From assembly GCA_965222125.1 (NCBI GenBank), contig CBDCTC010000003.1:124001-188000 (forward strand): 64,000 nucleotides of DNA, read 5' to 3'. The notes below the pieces were generated by a model that did not search any database, had not been told where the DNA came from, and saw only the letters and a program-made list of their open reading frames with translations. The position numbers and the translations under genes were made by a program. The DNA is from CAZENU01 sp965222125 (GTDB taxonomy: Bacteria; Chloroflexota; Dehalococcoidia; Lucifugimonadales; CAZENU01). Positions 25,218 to 34,842 of the stretch are shown piece by piece. Position 1 is the first letter of the stretch. Every line of letters begins with the position of its first letter.

Positions 25218-26816
25218 ATGTACGTCCACACGAGGTCGGTCGCGGACAGGGTATTCGACGTCTGGCGCAGTCCCGGGCGGTTCACCAAGAATCCCGACAT
25301 CATCCGCCTGCCGACGGGACGGCTGCTCCTCGTCTACAGCGACACGGACGGCCACTGGTCGCTGGAGAACCAGATCATGATGCTGCTGGCCAGCGACGAC
25401 GATGGCCGCACGTGGGTCAAGCACCGTGAGGTCGCCCGCCACGACATCGCCAAGGGCGAAGGGCGGCTCATCACCCCCCGCATCAGCCTGCTCGACGACG
25501 GCCGCGTGGTCGTGATCGTGGACCAGGACGACTTCAGCCACTTCCACGAGGAGCAGCCCCCGGGCATCCTGGCATGGTGGAGCGATGACGGCGGCGACAC
25601 CTGGAGCAATACCCAGGAGACGGGCATCAAGGGCTTCGAGCCCGACCGGATGATGGACCTTCCCGACGGCCGACTCGCCGTGGCCTCGCAGCTTATGCGC
25701 GGCGACTCCATGGAGTACGCCGAGATCATCTCCTGCTCCGACGATGGCGGGAAGACCTGGTACGAGCAGGCCACCATCGCCTACAACGGCTACCATCGCT
25801 TCTGCGAGGGCGCCATCGTCGTCCTGGACGGCGGCAATGAGCTGGCGTGCGTGCTGCGGGAGAGCCACGGCGCGGGCATCCCGAGCTTCGCCGCCTTCTC
25901 GTCGGACATGGGCAGGACATGGTCCGAGCCTCGGATGATGCCATTCGCCATCCACAGGCCGTACGCCAAGCAGCTCCCCGACGGTCGCGTGCTGGTCACG
26001 GGCCGGCACGTCAACGGCGGACTCGGCACCTACGCCTGGTGCGGCGACCTGAAGGCCGAGGCAGGCAATTGGCAGGTCGGCGGGCCCCGCAGGGAGCACA
26101 CGGCGGCGCTGACCCCCGAGGCGCTCGTGATCGAGAACAGGCCGGGCCACGAGTGCCGCTACTCCCTGCTGCCGCCCGAGTCCCCAAAGAGCGCGGTACT
26201 GCTCGAGGGAACGGTCCGGGTGGAGGGCCCGGACGACGCGTCGGTGGCGTTTCTGTCCGTCGCCGGGCTGATCCCCGACGGCGCGATAGCCGACATCGCG
26301 CCCAACGGCATCATGCTCGCCGAGGGCAAGCACAACTTCCGCGTGCCGTTCGACATGACGCGCGAACGCGACGTCGCGATTTACCACAGGCTCGGCATGC
26401 TGGAGATCAGGGTGGACGGCGAGACGCTGATTCGATACAGGGTGCGCCGCGAGGGGCAGGTGCTCGACGACCGCAGCGGCAACCCGGCCAGGCGCACCCA
26501 GTTCGGCCAGCTCGGAGGCGCCGGCCGCAGCTTCTGGAAGCGGGTGAGCTACTCGGTCAAGAACCCCACGCTCGACAACGTGCAATGGTCTTGGGACGCG
26601 TCCGATGGCGAGAGGCCGGACGAGTACCACAGGACGCGCATGATCCAGTTATACGCCAACGACCCGGACCAGAAGCCGAACCCGGACCACGGCTACACGT
26701 CGTGGCTGACTCTGGACGACGGCCGTATCATGCTGGTCGACTACACGAACCGCGCCGACGAGCCGCGCAGCAGCCACCTCGTCGGCGTCCATCTCGAAGA
26801 GGCCGACATTGCGTAG
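25218..26816 (+). CDS. Sialidase/BNR-repeat propeller protein
   Basis: A 532-residue protein with at least four Asp-boxes of the sialidase fold: SDDDGRTW (59-66), SDDGGDTW (122-129), SDDGGKTW (174-181) and SSDMGRTW (about 226-233), each followed by a glycine-rich blade turn (DGRVVVIVDQDD, LPDGRLAVAS, LPDGRVLVTG). The C-terminal 200 residues form a lectin-like or sandwich domain ending with another blade element (TLDDGRIMLVDYTNR). There is no signal peptide. The ATG follows AAGGAG. It is read together with the deacylase starting 29 bases downstream. True sialidase activity needs an Arg triad and a Tyr that I cannot map with confidence. Confidence 0.75.
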   Translation: MYVHTRSVADRVFDVWRSPGRFTKNPDIIRLPTGRLLLVYSDTDGHWSLENQIMMLLASDDDGRTWVKHREVARHDIAKGEGRLITPRISLLDDGRVVVIVDQDDFSHFHEEQPPGILAWWSDDGGDTWSNTQETGIKGFEPDRMMDLPDGRLAVASQLMRGDSMEYAEIISCSDDGGKTWYEQATIAYNGYHRFCEGAIVVLDGGNELACVLRESHGAGIPSFAAFSSDMGRTWSEPRMMPFAIHRPYAKQLPDGRVLVTGRHVNGGLGTYAWCGDLKAEAGNWQVGGPRREHTAALTPEALVIENRPGHECRYSLLPPESPKSAVLLEGTVRVEGPDDASVAFLSVAGLIPDGAIADIAPNGIMLAEGKHNFRVPFDMTRERDVAIYHRLGMLEIRVDGETLIRYRVRREGQVLDDRSGNPARRTQFGQLGGAGRSFWKRVSYSVKNPTLDNVQWSWDASDGERPDEYHRTRMIQLYANDPDQKPNPDHGYTSWLTLDDGRIMLVDYTNRADEPRSSHLVGVHLEEADIA

Positions 26817-26845
26817 TCGCTCGCACGGGAACGCCGGAGGATGAC

Positions 26846-28476
26846 GTGCCCGACCTGATCGTTCGTAATGGAAATCTGATCGACGGGATGGGCGCGCCGG
26901 CCCGCAACGCCGACCTCGTGGTCGACGGCGGCAAGATCGTCCTCGTCGGAGACGCGTCCGCGATCGAGGGCGCGCGGACCATGGACGCGCGCGGCAGGAC
27001 GGTCTGCCCCGGCTTCATCGACATCCACAGCCACTCCGACTTCCCGCTGTACGTCGACGGCCTGGCCCAGAGCGGCGTCCGGCAGGGGCTGACCATCCTG
27101 GTAACCGGGAACTGCGGCCACGGCCCGGCTCCCGCGCCCGACAGGGAGCTTGCGAAGCAGGTGACCATCGGCGTCAACGACGAGTGGGGCGTCGACTTCG
27201 CCTGGACCACGTTCGAGGAGTACCTCGACAGCCTGTTCTCGCGCGGGCAGTCGCTGAACGTCGCTCCGCTCGTGGCCCACGGCCCCGTCAGGCTGGCCGC
27301 GATGGGGTTCGACGCGCGGCCGCCCACCGCGGCCGAGCTCGACGACATGAGGTCGATGGTCGCCGAGGCGATGTCGGCCGGCGCCGTGGGGTTCTCGACC
27401 GGGCTGGAGTACTCCCCCGGCCGCCACGCGAACGAGGACGAGCTGACCGCGCTAGCCGAGGTCTCCGCCCGGTACGGCGGCATCTACGCAAGCCACATCC
27501 GCGAGCGGGGCGACAACTTCGTGGACGCGGTCGAGGAGGCATTGAACATCGCGCGGCGGGCGGGCCTGCCGGCCCAGCTAGCCCACCTGGCGCCCAGGCC
27601 GTACGCGCCCGAGGGCGCCTTCGACCAGGTGCTCGACATGCTGAGTGAAGCGCGTGAGCGGGAGGGGCTGCGGGTCGGCATAGACACCTTCCCGGACCCG
27701 TGGGGCCCGGCCCATCTGCTCGACTTGGCCCCGCCCTGGGTCTACGAGGGGTCCGAAAACGAGGTGCTCGCGAGACTGCGGGACCCCGAGACGGCAGAGA
27801 AGTGCCGCGCCCACTTCGAGACGCCGACCAACTTCCTCCTGCGGCTCGGCGGCTTCGACAAGTTCTTCCTGTCCACCTCGAACGCGCACCCCGAGCTGGT
27901 TGGACGGTCGCTGGAAGATATCTCGCGGGAGTGGGAGCTGGGCCCGGCGCGGACCGTCTTCGAGCTGTCAGCGGCCGACGGCGCGGACTACTCGAACGTG
28001 CTGATCCGCCACATCTTCGCCCGGCAGGAGGACCTCGACAGGCTGCTGCTCGACCCGTACTGCAGCGTCGAAAGCGACGGCGTGGCGGCATCCACCACGG
28101 GCGTGCTCAGGTCGTTGGTCGCCAACCGGTCCAGCTTCGGGTACGCCCCGCGGTTCATACGCGAGTACGCCCTAGACCGCGGCCTGTTCACCGTCGAGGA
28201 GGCCGTGCGAAAGATGACGTCCCTGCCCGCCGACTCGGCGCAACTCCGGGGCCGAGGCAGGCTGGAGCCCGGCAACGCCGCGACTTCGTCGTCATGGACC
28301 TCGACGCGTTAGCCGACAACTCGACCGACGACCGCCCGCAGGCCTACCCCTCCGGCATAGACCTGGTAGCCGTCAACGGCCAGATCGTCGTCGAAAACGC
28401 CACCCACACCCACGCAACCCCCGGCGAGTTAGCCAGCACCCGCCACGCCGGCGAAATCGAGAGCGGATCGCGCTGA
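26846..28476 (+). pseudogene. N-acyl-D-amino-acid deacylase with a C-terminal frameshift
   Basis: Starts at a GTG (26846) after GGAGG: VPDLIVRNGNLIDGMGAPARNADLVVDGG. The metal motif FIDIHSHSDFPLYVDG, the VTGNCGHGPAP loop, and the barrel are intact and collinear with the deacylases at 5802 and 43122. At about 28288 one base is missing in AACGCCGCGAC: the frame ends at 28312, while the expected closing beta-sandwich (DFVVMDLDALADNSTDD then GIDLVAVNGQIVVENATHT) continues in another frame to 28476. The lost part is about 60 residues and includes strands that close the sandwich domain, so the protein as read would probably be unstable. Confidence 0.83.
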
Positions 28477-28576
28477 GCCGCCGGCTCCTCGTTCGGTGGA
28501 CGAGGCGTCGTACTCCGTTCCCGTACTCCAACCGCGTTCTTGGCGTCGGGATGTCAGGCCCACGGCGGAATCGGCG

Positions 28577-29995
28577 TCACGAACCCCAGTTTGCAACGAT
28601 GTTGACAGCTATCTCCGCGGTCGTTCGAAGTTCCTGAATGAGTTCGTCCCGAGACATTCCGTAGGCAGCAACCTGGTGCTTGGGCTGTTCATACACCCCG
28701 CCAATTCTGATCTCGCCTTCGACGATCAACTTCTCGACGAACTCTAAGGCATCCGGTTGACGACCTTCCGAGAGCCCTTCGAACAGGCTATGACCCTGGG
28801 GGGTGAGCAGAGTCGAAATGGCCGGCAATCGAGTCAACGGAAGCTGGGCTAGATAGCGGTCCTTCCTCATGGCGAGACACGTCATTGCCTGCGCGGAACC
28901 TGACGACGTGTGCCAAGACTCTTCGAATCGTCGTCGCAATTGGGTATCGAGCGACCCTAGCTTCTCTCGCGCGGGGTCTGACAGGATCGTCTCGAGTGGC
29001 GGTACTGTGAGGACAAGCTCCTGCGGCTCCAAATGCCGAAACGCGGACGGCGCCGCCCACTCGAACCACACTCCTGTCGAGGCGTCCCATTTGCAAATCA
29101 GCGGCTCTGGCAGCTCTCCACGGTCCCCCGTCATAAACCCGGCGGCGAATGGCTCCCTACTCTCGGAGTCGGTCAATCTCGCGAGTTCTCGATCGAGCGC
29201 ATCCAGGTCATCGGGACCGACGCGTCCTCTCGTAACGAGCCTGTGCGCAAGGTACTGTCGTGCGAAGTCGAGGGTCTCGGGGTACTCATCCCATAGGAAG
29301 CCCCATCTCCCCTTCGCAGAGTCTGAGTCCAATATCTCGGGCATGGCCGTCGGCGCATCAGCCAGGTCGCGTCTGAGCTGGGCCAACACACGGTCGACGA
29401 GACCAGGGCTCACCCGCCTGGCCTGCCACCCTCGGCTGAAGATACTGGACAACAGGGGGTCCATGGCCTGCAACTTCGCCTTCTCGGATGAGGAGAGGGT
29501 CTCGTCCAAAGCCTCGAGGGGGACCTTGTCGCCATCCGGGAAAAGATACCTGCGTGTGGCGCGTATCATTGGGCCGAGCAGACTGAATCGCGCGTTCCCC
29601 GATGGCGGCCTGTCGTACCGCCATCTCTCCCAGCCATGGGCGTAACCTTCGAGAAGAACAATTCGCTGCCGCGCACTGTCCAACGCTCGGAACAGCTCCA
29701 TGTTCTCCTGCGTCACGAGACGATCGAGCAGCTGCGGGGTGTCCGGCATGTCCCTCAAGTAGCTCAACGCCGACTCCGGTCCGATGGCCTGGGCCTCGTC
29801 GGTCAGAGCAGCCTTCAACTCAGCGCTGAGGGACGCGAATTTCAGGGCATCCTCATGCTCCACTTCTTGGCCAAAGATAGGCCGCAACTCCAGAGCTGCC
29901 ACAGAGGCCTCGTCGGTGCTGTCGCGTCCACAGGCCGCGGCGAAGAGCAGTATCGACGCAAGGCAAAAGAAAGTGGTGCGCGCAGTCAGGCTCAC
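28577..29995 (-). CDS. Lipoprotein of unknown function
   Basis: A 472-residue protein from a GTG start. Signal peptide with lipobox Cys22 (FAAAC). The mature part is mixed, with Arg/Glu-rich helices (LDRVLAQLRRDLADAP, RQRIVLLEGYAHGWERWRYD, REKLGSLDTQLRRRFEESW) and no recognised domain. Its start overlaps the stop of the MauD-like frame by four bases (GTGA), so MauE, MauD and this lipoprotein look like one transcription unit. Base composition is clearly less G+C-rich than in the flanking metabolic genes, suggesting transfer. It could be the product that the thiol-redox module folds or protects, but that is a guess. Confidence 0.6.
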   Translation of the reverse strand: MSLTARTTFFCLASILLFAAACGRDSTDEASVAALELRPIFGQEVEHEDALKFASLSAELKAALTDEAQAIGPESALSYLRDMPDTPQLLDRLVTQENMELFRALDSARQRIVLLEGYAHGWERWRYDRPPSGNARFSLLGPMIRATRRYLFPDGDKVPLEALDETLSSSEKAKLQAMDPLLSSIFSRGWQARRVSPGLVDRVLAQLRRDLADAPTAMPEILDSDSAKGRWGFLWDEYPETLDFARQYLAHRLVTRGRVGPDDLDALDRELARLTDSESREPFAAGFMTGDRGELPEPLICKWDASTGVWFEWAAPSAFRHLEPQELVLTVPPLETILSDPAREKLGSLDTQLRRRFEESWHTSSGSAQAMTCLAMRKDRYLAQLPLTRLPAISTLLTPQGHSLFEGLSEGRQPDALEFVEKLIVEGEIRIGGVYEQPKHQVAAYGMSRDELIQELRTTAEIAVNIVANWGS

Positions 29996-30419
29996 GTCGG
30001 TCCTCTTGTTCCTTCAATGAACTGCACGTCATTCCCTCTCTCGTCATCCCAATGCGCCATCTCACTTGGATCGTCCTGGGTAACGAATAGGGTGGCTACC
30101 TCCTTGACTCTTGTGAGCCCAAAGGTGATCAGATGTGGGAAGAGTGCCTACCTGGATCACACTCTGGATCACCAAATACCAAGAGTAACCACCTTCCTCG
30201 GAAGTCTCGAACGCTGGTTGTTCGCCCTCCCGCTTCGGTTGCGGCGAAAACAGGTGCCTCCGTTCCAATTCGTAGTCCGAAGGATCGAGAGGAGCCACCT
30301 TGTACACCGATATAGAACATGCCGAACTGGCGAAACAGAAGGAGAATGAGAATCGCTTCGATGACGACGAACGACCACAGGACAATGTAGGATGCCAGCC
30401 AAATGCCTTCCATCCTCAA
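29992..30419 (-). pseudogene. MauD-like thioredoxin-fold protein, frameshifted and short
   Basis: Opens with a membrane helix (IVLWSFVVIEAILILLLFRQF) and the redoxin lead-in IGTEAPVFAATEAGGRTTSVRDF, then LLLVFGDPEC. One missing base just after the active site ends that frame at 30129, but the next frame continues sensibly (ALFPHLITFGLTRVKEVATLFVTQDDPSEMAHWDDERG) to a stop overlapping the lipoprotein gene. The active-site pair reads C-D-P-G, so the second Cys of CxxC is replaced by Gly as read. The protein is shorter than a full MauD and lacks the second half of the thioredoxin fold. MauD-type proteins supply reducing or oxidising power for disulphides in exported proteins. Confidence 0.6.
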
Positions 30420-30432
30420 TTCACCTCAACCG

Positions 30433-30989
30433 CTACCCTTGGTCACGGGCCTCAATTGATGACGCTTGTAGTGTGAAGCGAAGGCCCCCTCTGCGGTACA
30501 GCGACAGAAGCAAGGCAGCGAGGGACGCCAAAATGACAACGGCCAGATATATGAGGAACCAAGGAACCAACTCCTTAGCCGGCGGGAGACGATAGTCTAG
30601 CGGTACCAAGGACACGAGTCCGACCGCTAGCCCTAGAAGAACTACATTGCGAAGGACGACCCGCCAGTCCATTGGCGAGGATCCAAACACCCGAAGCAGT
30701 TACACTTGCGTTGATCTCCTCTCACTACAGCCGGTGCTACCCAAGCAACGAAGACCGCCAATGCAACCGCGGTTACGATCGCTGCGTAGGCTAGGAACAC
30801 GCCGGATAGTAATAAGAAAGCTAGGACTAACTCGAACGCCGATATTCCGTAGGTAGCGGCACCCTGTAGGGGCTGGGGGACGAACGGGGTTCTTGTGGTC
30901 TGCGAATCCGCCGCGACGATCTTCCCCACGGCCGCCGCGACCAAAACCACACCGAGAATCAGTCTCAGGGCTAGCGCAAGCAAATCCAC
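30433..30989 (-). pseudogene. MauE/DoxX-like membrane protein, frameshifted
   Basis: Four hydrophobic segments in two frames. The first frame runs LLALALRLILGVVLVAAAVGKI, then FELVLAFLLLSGVF and a helix ending in the family motif CNCFG; the second continues VFGSSPMDWRVVLRNVVLLGLAVGL and a last helix. This order and the Cys-x-Cys-Phe-Gly motif before a helix with RN are typical of MauE. The frameshift lies in a GGG run at about 30690, one G short of the open frame. I take the GTG at 30989 as the probable start; a longer frame opens at 31046. MauE usually passes electrons to MauD, which is encoded 13 bases downstream. Confidence 0.6.
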
Positions 30990-31062
30990 GGTCGCACCAA
31001 CCTCACCGCCTTTAATCAGCCCGTCGCTTACGCGTGCCTTTACCACACGAACTCGGCATCTG

Positions 31063-32613
31063 TCAAGAGCGGAGGATGTGCTTCTGGATCTTGCCCACGG
31101 AGGTGCGCGGGAACTCGTCGCGGAACTCGACGAGCTCGGGCACCCGGAACTTTGACAGACGCTCCTTGCAGAAGTCGATGATCTCGGCGTCGGTGGCCGT
31201 CATGCCCTCCCGCAGGATGACGAATGCCTTGACCGACTCGTCTCGCATCTCGTCGGGAACGCCGATCACCGCGGCGTCGGCCACGCAGGAATGCTGCTTG
31301 ATGACCGCCTCGACCTCCCCGGCGGCGACGTTCTCGCCCGCGCGCTTGATCATGTCCTTGGCGCGGTCGACGAACCGGAAGTAGCCCTCCTCGTCGACCT
31401 CCGCGACGTCCCCGGTCCGAACCCAGCCGTCCTGAATCGTCCTGGCGGTGTTCTCCTCGTCCTTGAAGTACCCCTTCATGATCGTCCATCCGGGGTCGCC
31501 CTTCACCAGCAGCTCGCCGGGGACTCCGTCCGGCGCCTCGTCGCCGTTTTCGTCGACCACCTTACACACGTAGCCCAGCGACGGCATGCCGATGGACATG
31601 TTGTCCCGCGTGTAGTCGAGCGGGTTGACTAGGGGCTGGCCCATCGTCTCCGTCATGCCGTATATCTGCAGCAGGGGCGCGCCGAAGCGCTCCTCCCACT
31701 CATCGAGCTGCGCCTCGGTGACGTTCTGCGCGAAGATCGTCATCCTCAGGCCGTTGTCGGCCTCCGTCGGCGTCCTCGGCTGTGCCAGGATCATGCGGAT
31801 CGGAGCGGCGAACAGGCTCGTCACCGTGCAGCCGCGGCGCCCGGCCTGCGCCATGAAGCGGGACGCGCTGAACCGCGGCATCAGCGCGACGCTGGCGCCG
31901 ACGTTCAGCGCGGTCATGAACGAGTAGTACTGCGCGTTGGCGTGGAAGAGCGGAAGCGTTATGAGCTGCCGGTCCTCGGGCCCAAGCCGGGTGAGCTTGG
32001 ACACGACCTCGCTGGCGTATATGTAGTTCGCGTGGGTGACCAGGACGCCCTTCGGGAGGCTGGTCGTCCCCGACGTGTACAGAATCGCCGCCTCGTCGAG
32101 CGGGTGCAGAGGCACGGGCCGCAGAGTGTCGGACTGGCCTTCGACAAGCGCCGAGAACCCGGATGCGCCGTCGCCGGGATCGTCCGGGCCGGTCACCAGC
32201 ACGTGGCGCAGGTTGGGGCACGAGCCCCTGATCGCCTGGATGCCCGGGAGAAGGTCCGGCTGCGTTATCGAGACGACGCTCTCCGAGTGCCGGACCGGAT
32301 AGGCGAGCTCGTCAGGAGGGGACAGGGGATTGGTCGGCACCGTCACCGCGCCGATCTTGCCTATCGCGAACCACGCGAAGAGGAACTCCGGGCAGTTCGT
32401 GAGCTGGAGGTTGATCTTGTCGCCCTTCTGTACGCCGAGGGAGAGCAGCCCGTTCGCCGTGCGGTTGACCATCGAGTCGAACTCGGCGTAGGTAAACGAG
32501 ACGGCGTTCTCATCCTCGTCTTCGAAGATGAGGAACGTCTTGTCCGGATGCGCCCGCACCTTCTGCTCCAGGGCCTTTCTGAGATTCCGCTTGCCGACTA
32601 TGTTGTAGGGCAT
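31063..32613 (-). CDS. AMP-dependent acyl-CoA synthetase (CaiC/fatty acid-CoA ligase type)
   Basis: A 516-residue adenylate-forming ligase. It activates a carboxylic acid with ATP and transfers it to CoA. The phosphate-binding loop is LYTSGTTSLPKGVLVTH (178-195), the YGMTET motif is at about 315, WVRTGD and FVDRAKDMIKRAGENVAAGEVE form the hinge, and the catalytic lysine is in RTSVGKIQKH near the C-terminus. GGAGG lies five bases before the ATG. The set of motifs is complete, so it should be active. The neighbours do not reveal the acid; sequences of this kind include crotonobetaine, carnitine and short- to medium-chain acid ligases. Confidence 0.87.
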   Translation of the reverse strand: MPYNIVGKRNLRKALEQKVRAHPDKTFLIFEDEDENAVSFTYAEFDSMVNRTANGLLSLGVQKGDKINLQLTNCPEFLFAWFAIGKIGAVTVPTNPLSPPDELAYPVRHSESVVSITQPDLLPGIQAIRGSCPNLRHVLVTGPDDPGDGASGFSALVEGQSDTLRPVPLHPLDEAAILYTSGTTSLPKGVLVTHANYIYASEVVSKLTRLGPEDRQLITLPLFHANAQYYSFMTALNVGASVALMPRFSASRFMAQAGRRGCTVTSLFAAPIRMILAQPRTPTEADNGLRMTIFAQNVTEAQLDEWEERFGAPLLQIYGMTETMGQPLVNPLDYTRDNMSIGMPSLGYVCKVVDENGDEAPDGVPGELLVKGDPGWTIMKGYFKDEENTARTIQDGWVRTGDVAEVDEEGYFRFVDRAKDMIKRAGENVAAGEVEAVIKQHSCVADAAVIGVPDEMRDESVKAFVILREGMTATDAEIIDFCKERLSKFRVPELVEFRDEFPRTSVGKIQKHILRS

Positions 32614-32672
32614 CTCAGCCTCCTATCACACGGCGCGACAGGCCTCGCTGCCGCACCGGTACGCCCATCGCT

Positions 32673-32975
32673 TCACACTCCTTCCGGGGACGAAGGCGAG
32701 GGCATCGCGCCCTCGGACAGATCGACGCTAAGCATGCGGTCGCCCCTGCTCGCCCAGCTCCAGAACAGACCATTGACTCCTGGAACGGACCTGAGCATCT
32801 TGTTGGTGTAATTCCGTCCGTATACCTTGGCCAGCCGCTCTCTGATCATCAGGCTCATTCACAGGCCGACCCCATGCCCCCGGCAGAGCGGCGCGTACTC
32901 GTCGGCCAACAGCTCGGGCAACGGCCGCTGCCCGAGCTCACCCTCGGAGTAGCTGGTTAGATAGCCGTACCCCAT
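32673..32975 (-). pseudogene. Small reading frame with an in-frame TGA, unknown
   Basis: From an ATG at 32975 the frame reads MGYGYLTSYSEGELGQRPLP and on for 38 codons, then TGA, then directly ATG and 60 more codons (MSLMIRERLAKVYGRNYTNK onward) to a stop at 32673. Both halves are in the same frame and have protein-like composition. It could be one broken 100-residue protein, two tiny proteins, or chance. It lies between the CoA ligase and HyuB on the same strand. I do not recognise either part. Confidence 0.3.
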
Positions 32976-33044
32976 CCGTCCTCATCTCTCGGAGTCGCCG
33001 AGTGGACCCCGCTCGAATGGCCACTCCCCCTCGGGCCGAGGAGA

Positions 33045-34829
33045 CTATCCCCGGTCGGCCCTGACCACCTGGGGCTCCTTGTTCAGCGGGCCGCGCTCCC
33101 GGCGCATTCGTTCCCGGAGCTCGGTGGTGGCGGCGGGGTCGACCGCGGGCGGGTTCCCCGCTATCACGACCCCATAGGCGTCCCGCGCGTGGCCTGCCGT
33201 CACCTTCTCCAGACGGACGTCGCGGAGCACGGCCTCCGGCTCGCGGTCTAGGGCATCGCCGTAACCGCCGCCGCCGGCCTGGATCGATCGATAGGCGTCT
33301 CCGGCCGTCACGTCCGCCATGAACTTGGAGGGCGCTTCCTCGTTGTTGGTGTCGGGGTTCAATATGCCGCGAGTCCGCGTACCCGAGCCGCCGCCCTGGG
33401 CTCCCCAGGGGAGGAACTTGCCGCGGTCCGACCTGATCTGGATGATCGCTTCCTCGGCCGTCAGCTCGTACTCCCTGACGACGCCGAGTCCGCCGCGGAA
33501 CTCGCCCGCGCCGGCGCTGTCGGGGACGTAGCCGTAGCGGTTGATCCGCAGCGGCTGGTCGGCCTCGATGCTCTCGATGGGCGTGTTGGCCTGGTTGGTG
33601 ACCGGAGCGGTAGCTCCGTCCGCCCCGTCGGTGAACGGGCCGCCGCCCCGAGGCCCATCGTTGTTGAACTCCAGGAAGACGAAGGCCTTGCCGCCGGGGT
33701 GGTACCCGCCGAATGTCACGCCTATCTCGCCGCCGCCCCAGGCCCCCGGAATCCGGTCCGGCAGCGCCTTGGCCAGAGCTCCCAGCACCGTGTGGGCCAC
33801 CCTGAAGCCGCCGAGCCCCCGGGCCGCCACCGGCGCCGGGTGCTGCGGGTTGACGTAGGAGCCGGGCTCGGCGATGACCTTGATCGGCCGCACGAAGCCG
33901 GCGTTGGCCATGATGTTCGGGTTGGTGATGCACTTCAGGACTGCGTAGACCGCCGACTTGGTGAAGGCCAGGTTCGGGTTGATCGACCCCTTGGCCTGTG
34001 GAGAGGTGCCCGTGAAGTCCAGCTCGACCTCGTCGCCCTCTATCGTCACGCGGACCTTGATGGCGATGGGCTCCGGGCTGAACCCGTCGTCGTCCACGTA
34101 GTCGGTGAACTCCCACGAGCCGTCGGGCAGGCCCTCGATCTCGGCCCGCGTCAGGCGCTCCGTGTAGTCGATGATGTCCGTCATGTAGCTCTTGAGGTTC
34201 TCCAGGCCATGCTCCTCGACCAGCCGGAGAACGTCCCGCTCGCCCTGCCGCAGCGCCGATATCTGCGCCTGGATGTCGCCCAGCACCTTGTCGGGTACCC
34301 GGACGTTCTTCTCGATGATCCGCCACACGGCCTTGTTGAGCTGCCCCTCTTCGTACAGCTTCAGCGGCGGCAGGCGCAGGCCCTCCTGGTAGATCTCGGT
34401 GTTGTCACAGGCGTTGCCGCCGGCGACGCGGCCGCCGATGTCGGTCTGATGGGCGATCACGCAAGTCCACCCCATCAGCAGCTCGTTCACGAAGACCGGC
34501 TTGAAGACGAAGATGTCCGGCAGATGGCTGGCGCCCTCGTACGGGTCGTTGTTGGCGAAGACGTCGCCCGGCTTGATGTCGTCGCCGAAGTGGGCCCGGA
34601 CCGCGTCGAGGGCCGGCTGCATTGCGCCCATGTGGAAGGGAAGCGTGAGCCCCTGCGCCACCTGGTCTCCCTCGGCGTTGAAGATCGCCGTGGAGAAGTC
34701 CATGTTGTCCCGGACCACCAGCGACCGGGCGGTCCTCACCACCGTCACGGCCATCGTGTCGGCGGCGCTCTCCAGGTAGTTCTTGATGATCTCCCGCGTA
34801 ACCGGGTCCAGTCCTTCGCGTTCCGTCAT
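33045..34829 (-). CDS. Hydantoinase B/oxoprolinase family protein, second copy
   Basis: A 594-residue HyuB-type subunit. DPVTREIIKNYLESAADTMAV begins the protein, NDPYEGASHLPD lies at 94-105, and the C-terminal AGGGGYGDALDREPEAV is intact. Clearly homologous to the HyuB at 4054 but not a recent copy: many residues differ between conserved blocks. The ATG is 13 bases after the HyuA stop, with GAGGAG from the gap as its ribosome binding site. The HyuA/HyuB order here is direct, whereas in the first operon a deacylase is inserted between them. Confidence 0.88.
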   Translation of the reverse strand: MTEREGLDPVTREIIKNYLESAADTMAVTVVRTARSLVVRDNMDFSTAIFNAEGDQVAQGLTLPFHMGAMQPALDAVRAHFGDDIKPGDVFANNDPYEGASHLPDIFVFKPVFVNELLMGWTCVIAHQTDIGGRVAGGNACDNTEIYQEGLRLPPLKLYEEGQLNKAVWRIIEKNVRVPDKVLGDIQAQISALRQGERDVLRLVEEHGLENLKSYMTDIIDYTERLTRAEIEGLPDGSWEFTDYVDDDGFSPEPIAIKVRVTIEGDEVELDFTGTSPQAKGSINPNLAFTKSAVYAVLKCITNPNIMANAGFVRPIKVIAEPGSYVNPQHPAPVAARGLGGFRVAHTVLGALAKALPDRIPGAWGGGEIGVTFGGYHPGGKAFVFLEFNNDGPRGGGPFTDGADGATAPVTNQANTPIESIEADQPLRINRYGYVPDSAGAGEFRGGLGVVREYELTAEEAIIQIRSDRGKFLPWGAQGGGSGTRTRGILNPDTNNEEAPSKFMADVTAGDAYRSIQAGGGGYGDALDREPEAVLRDVRLEKVTAGHARDAYGVVIAGNPPAVDPAATTELRERMRRERGPLNKEPQVVRADRG

Positions 34830-34842
34830 GCGGTGTGGCTCC

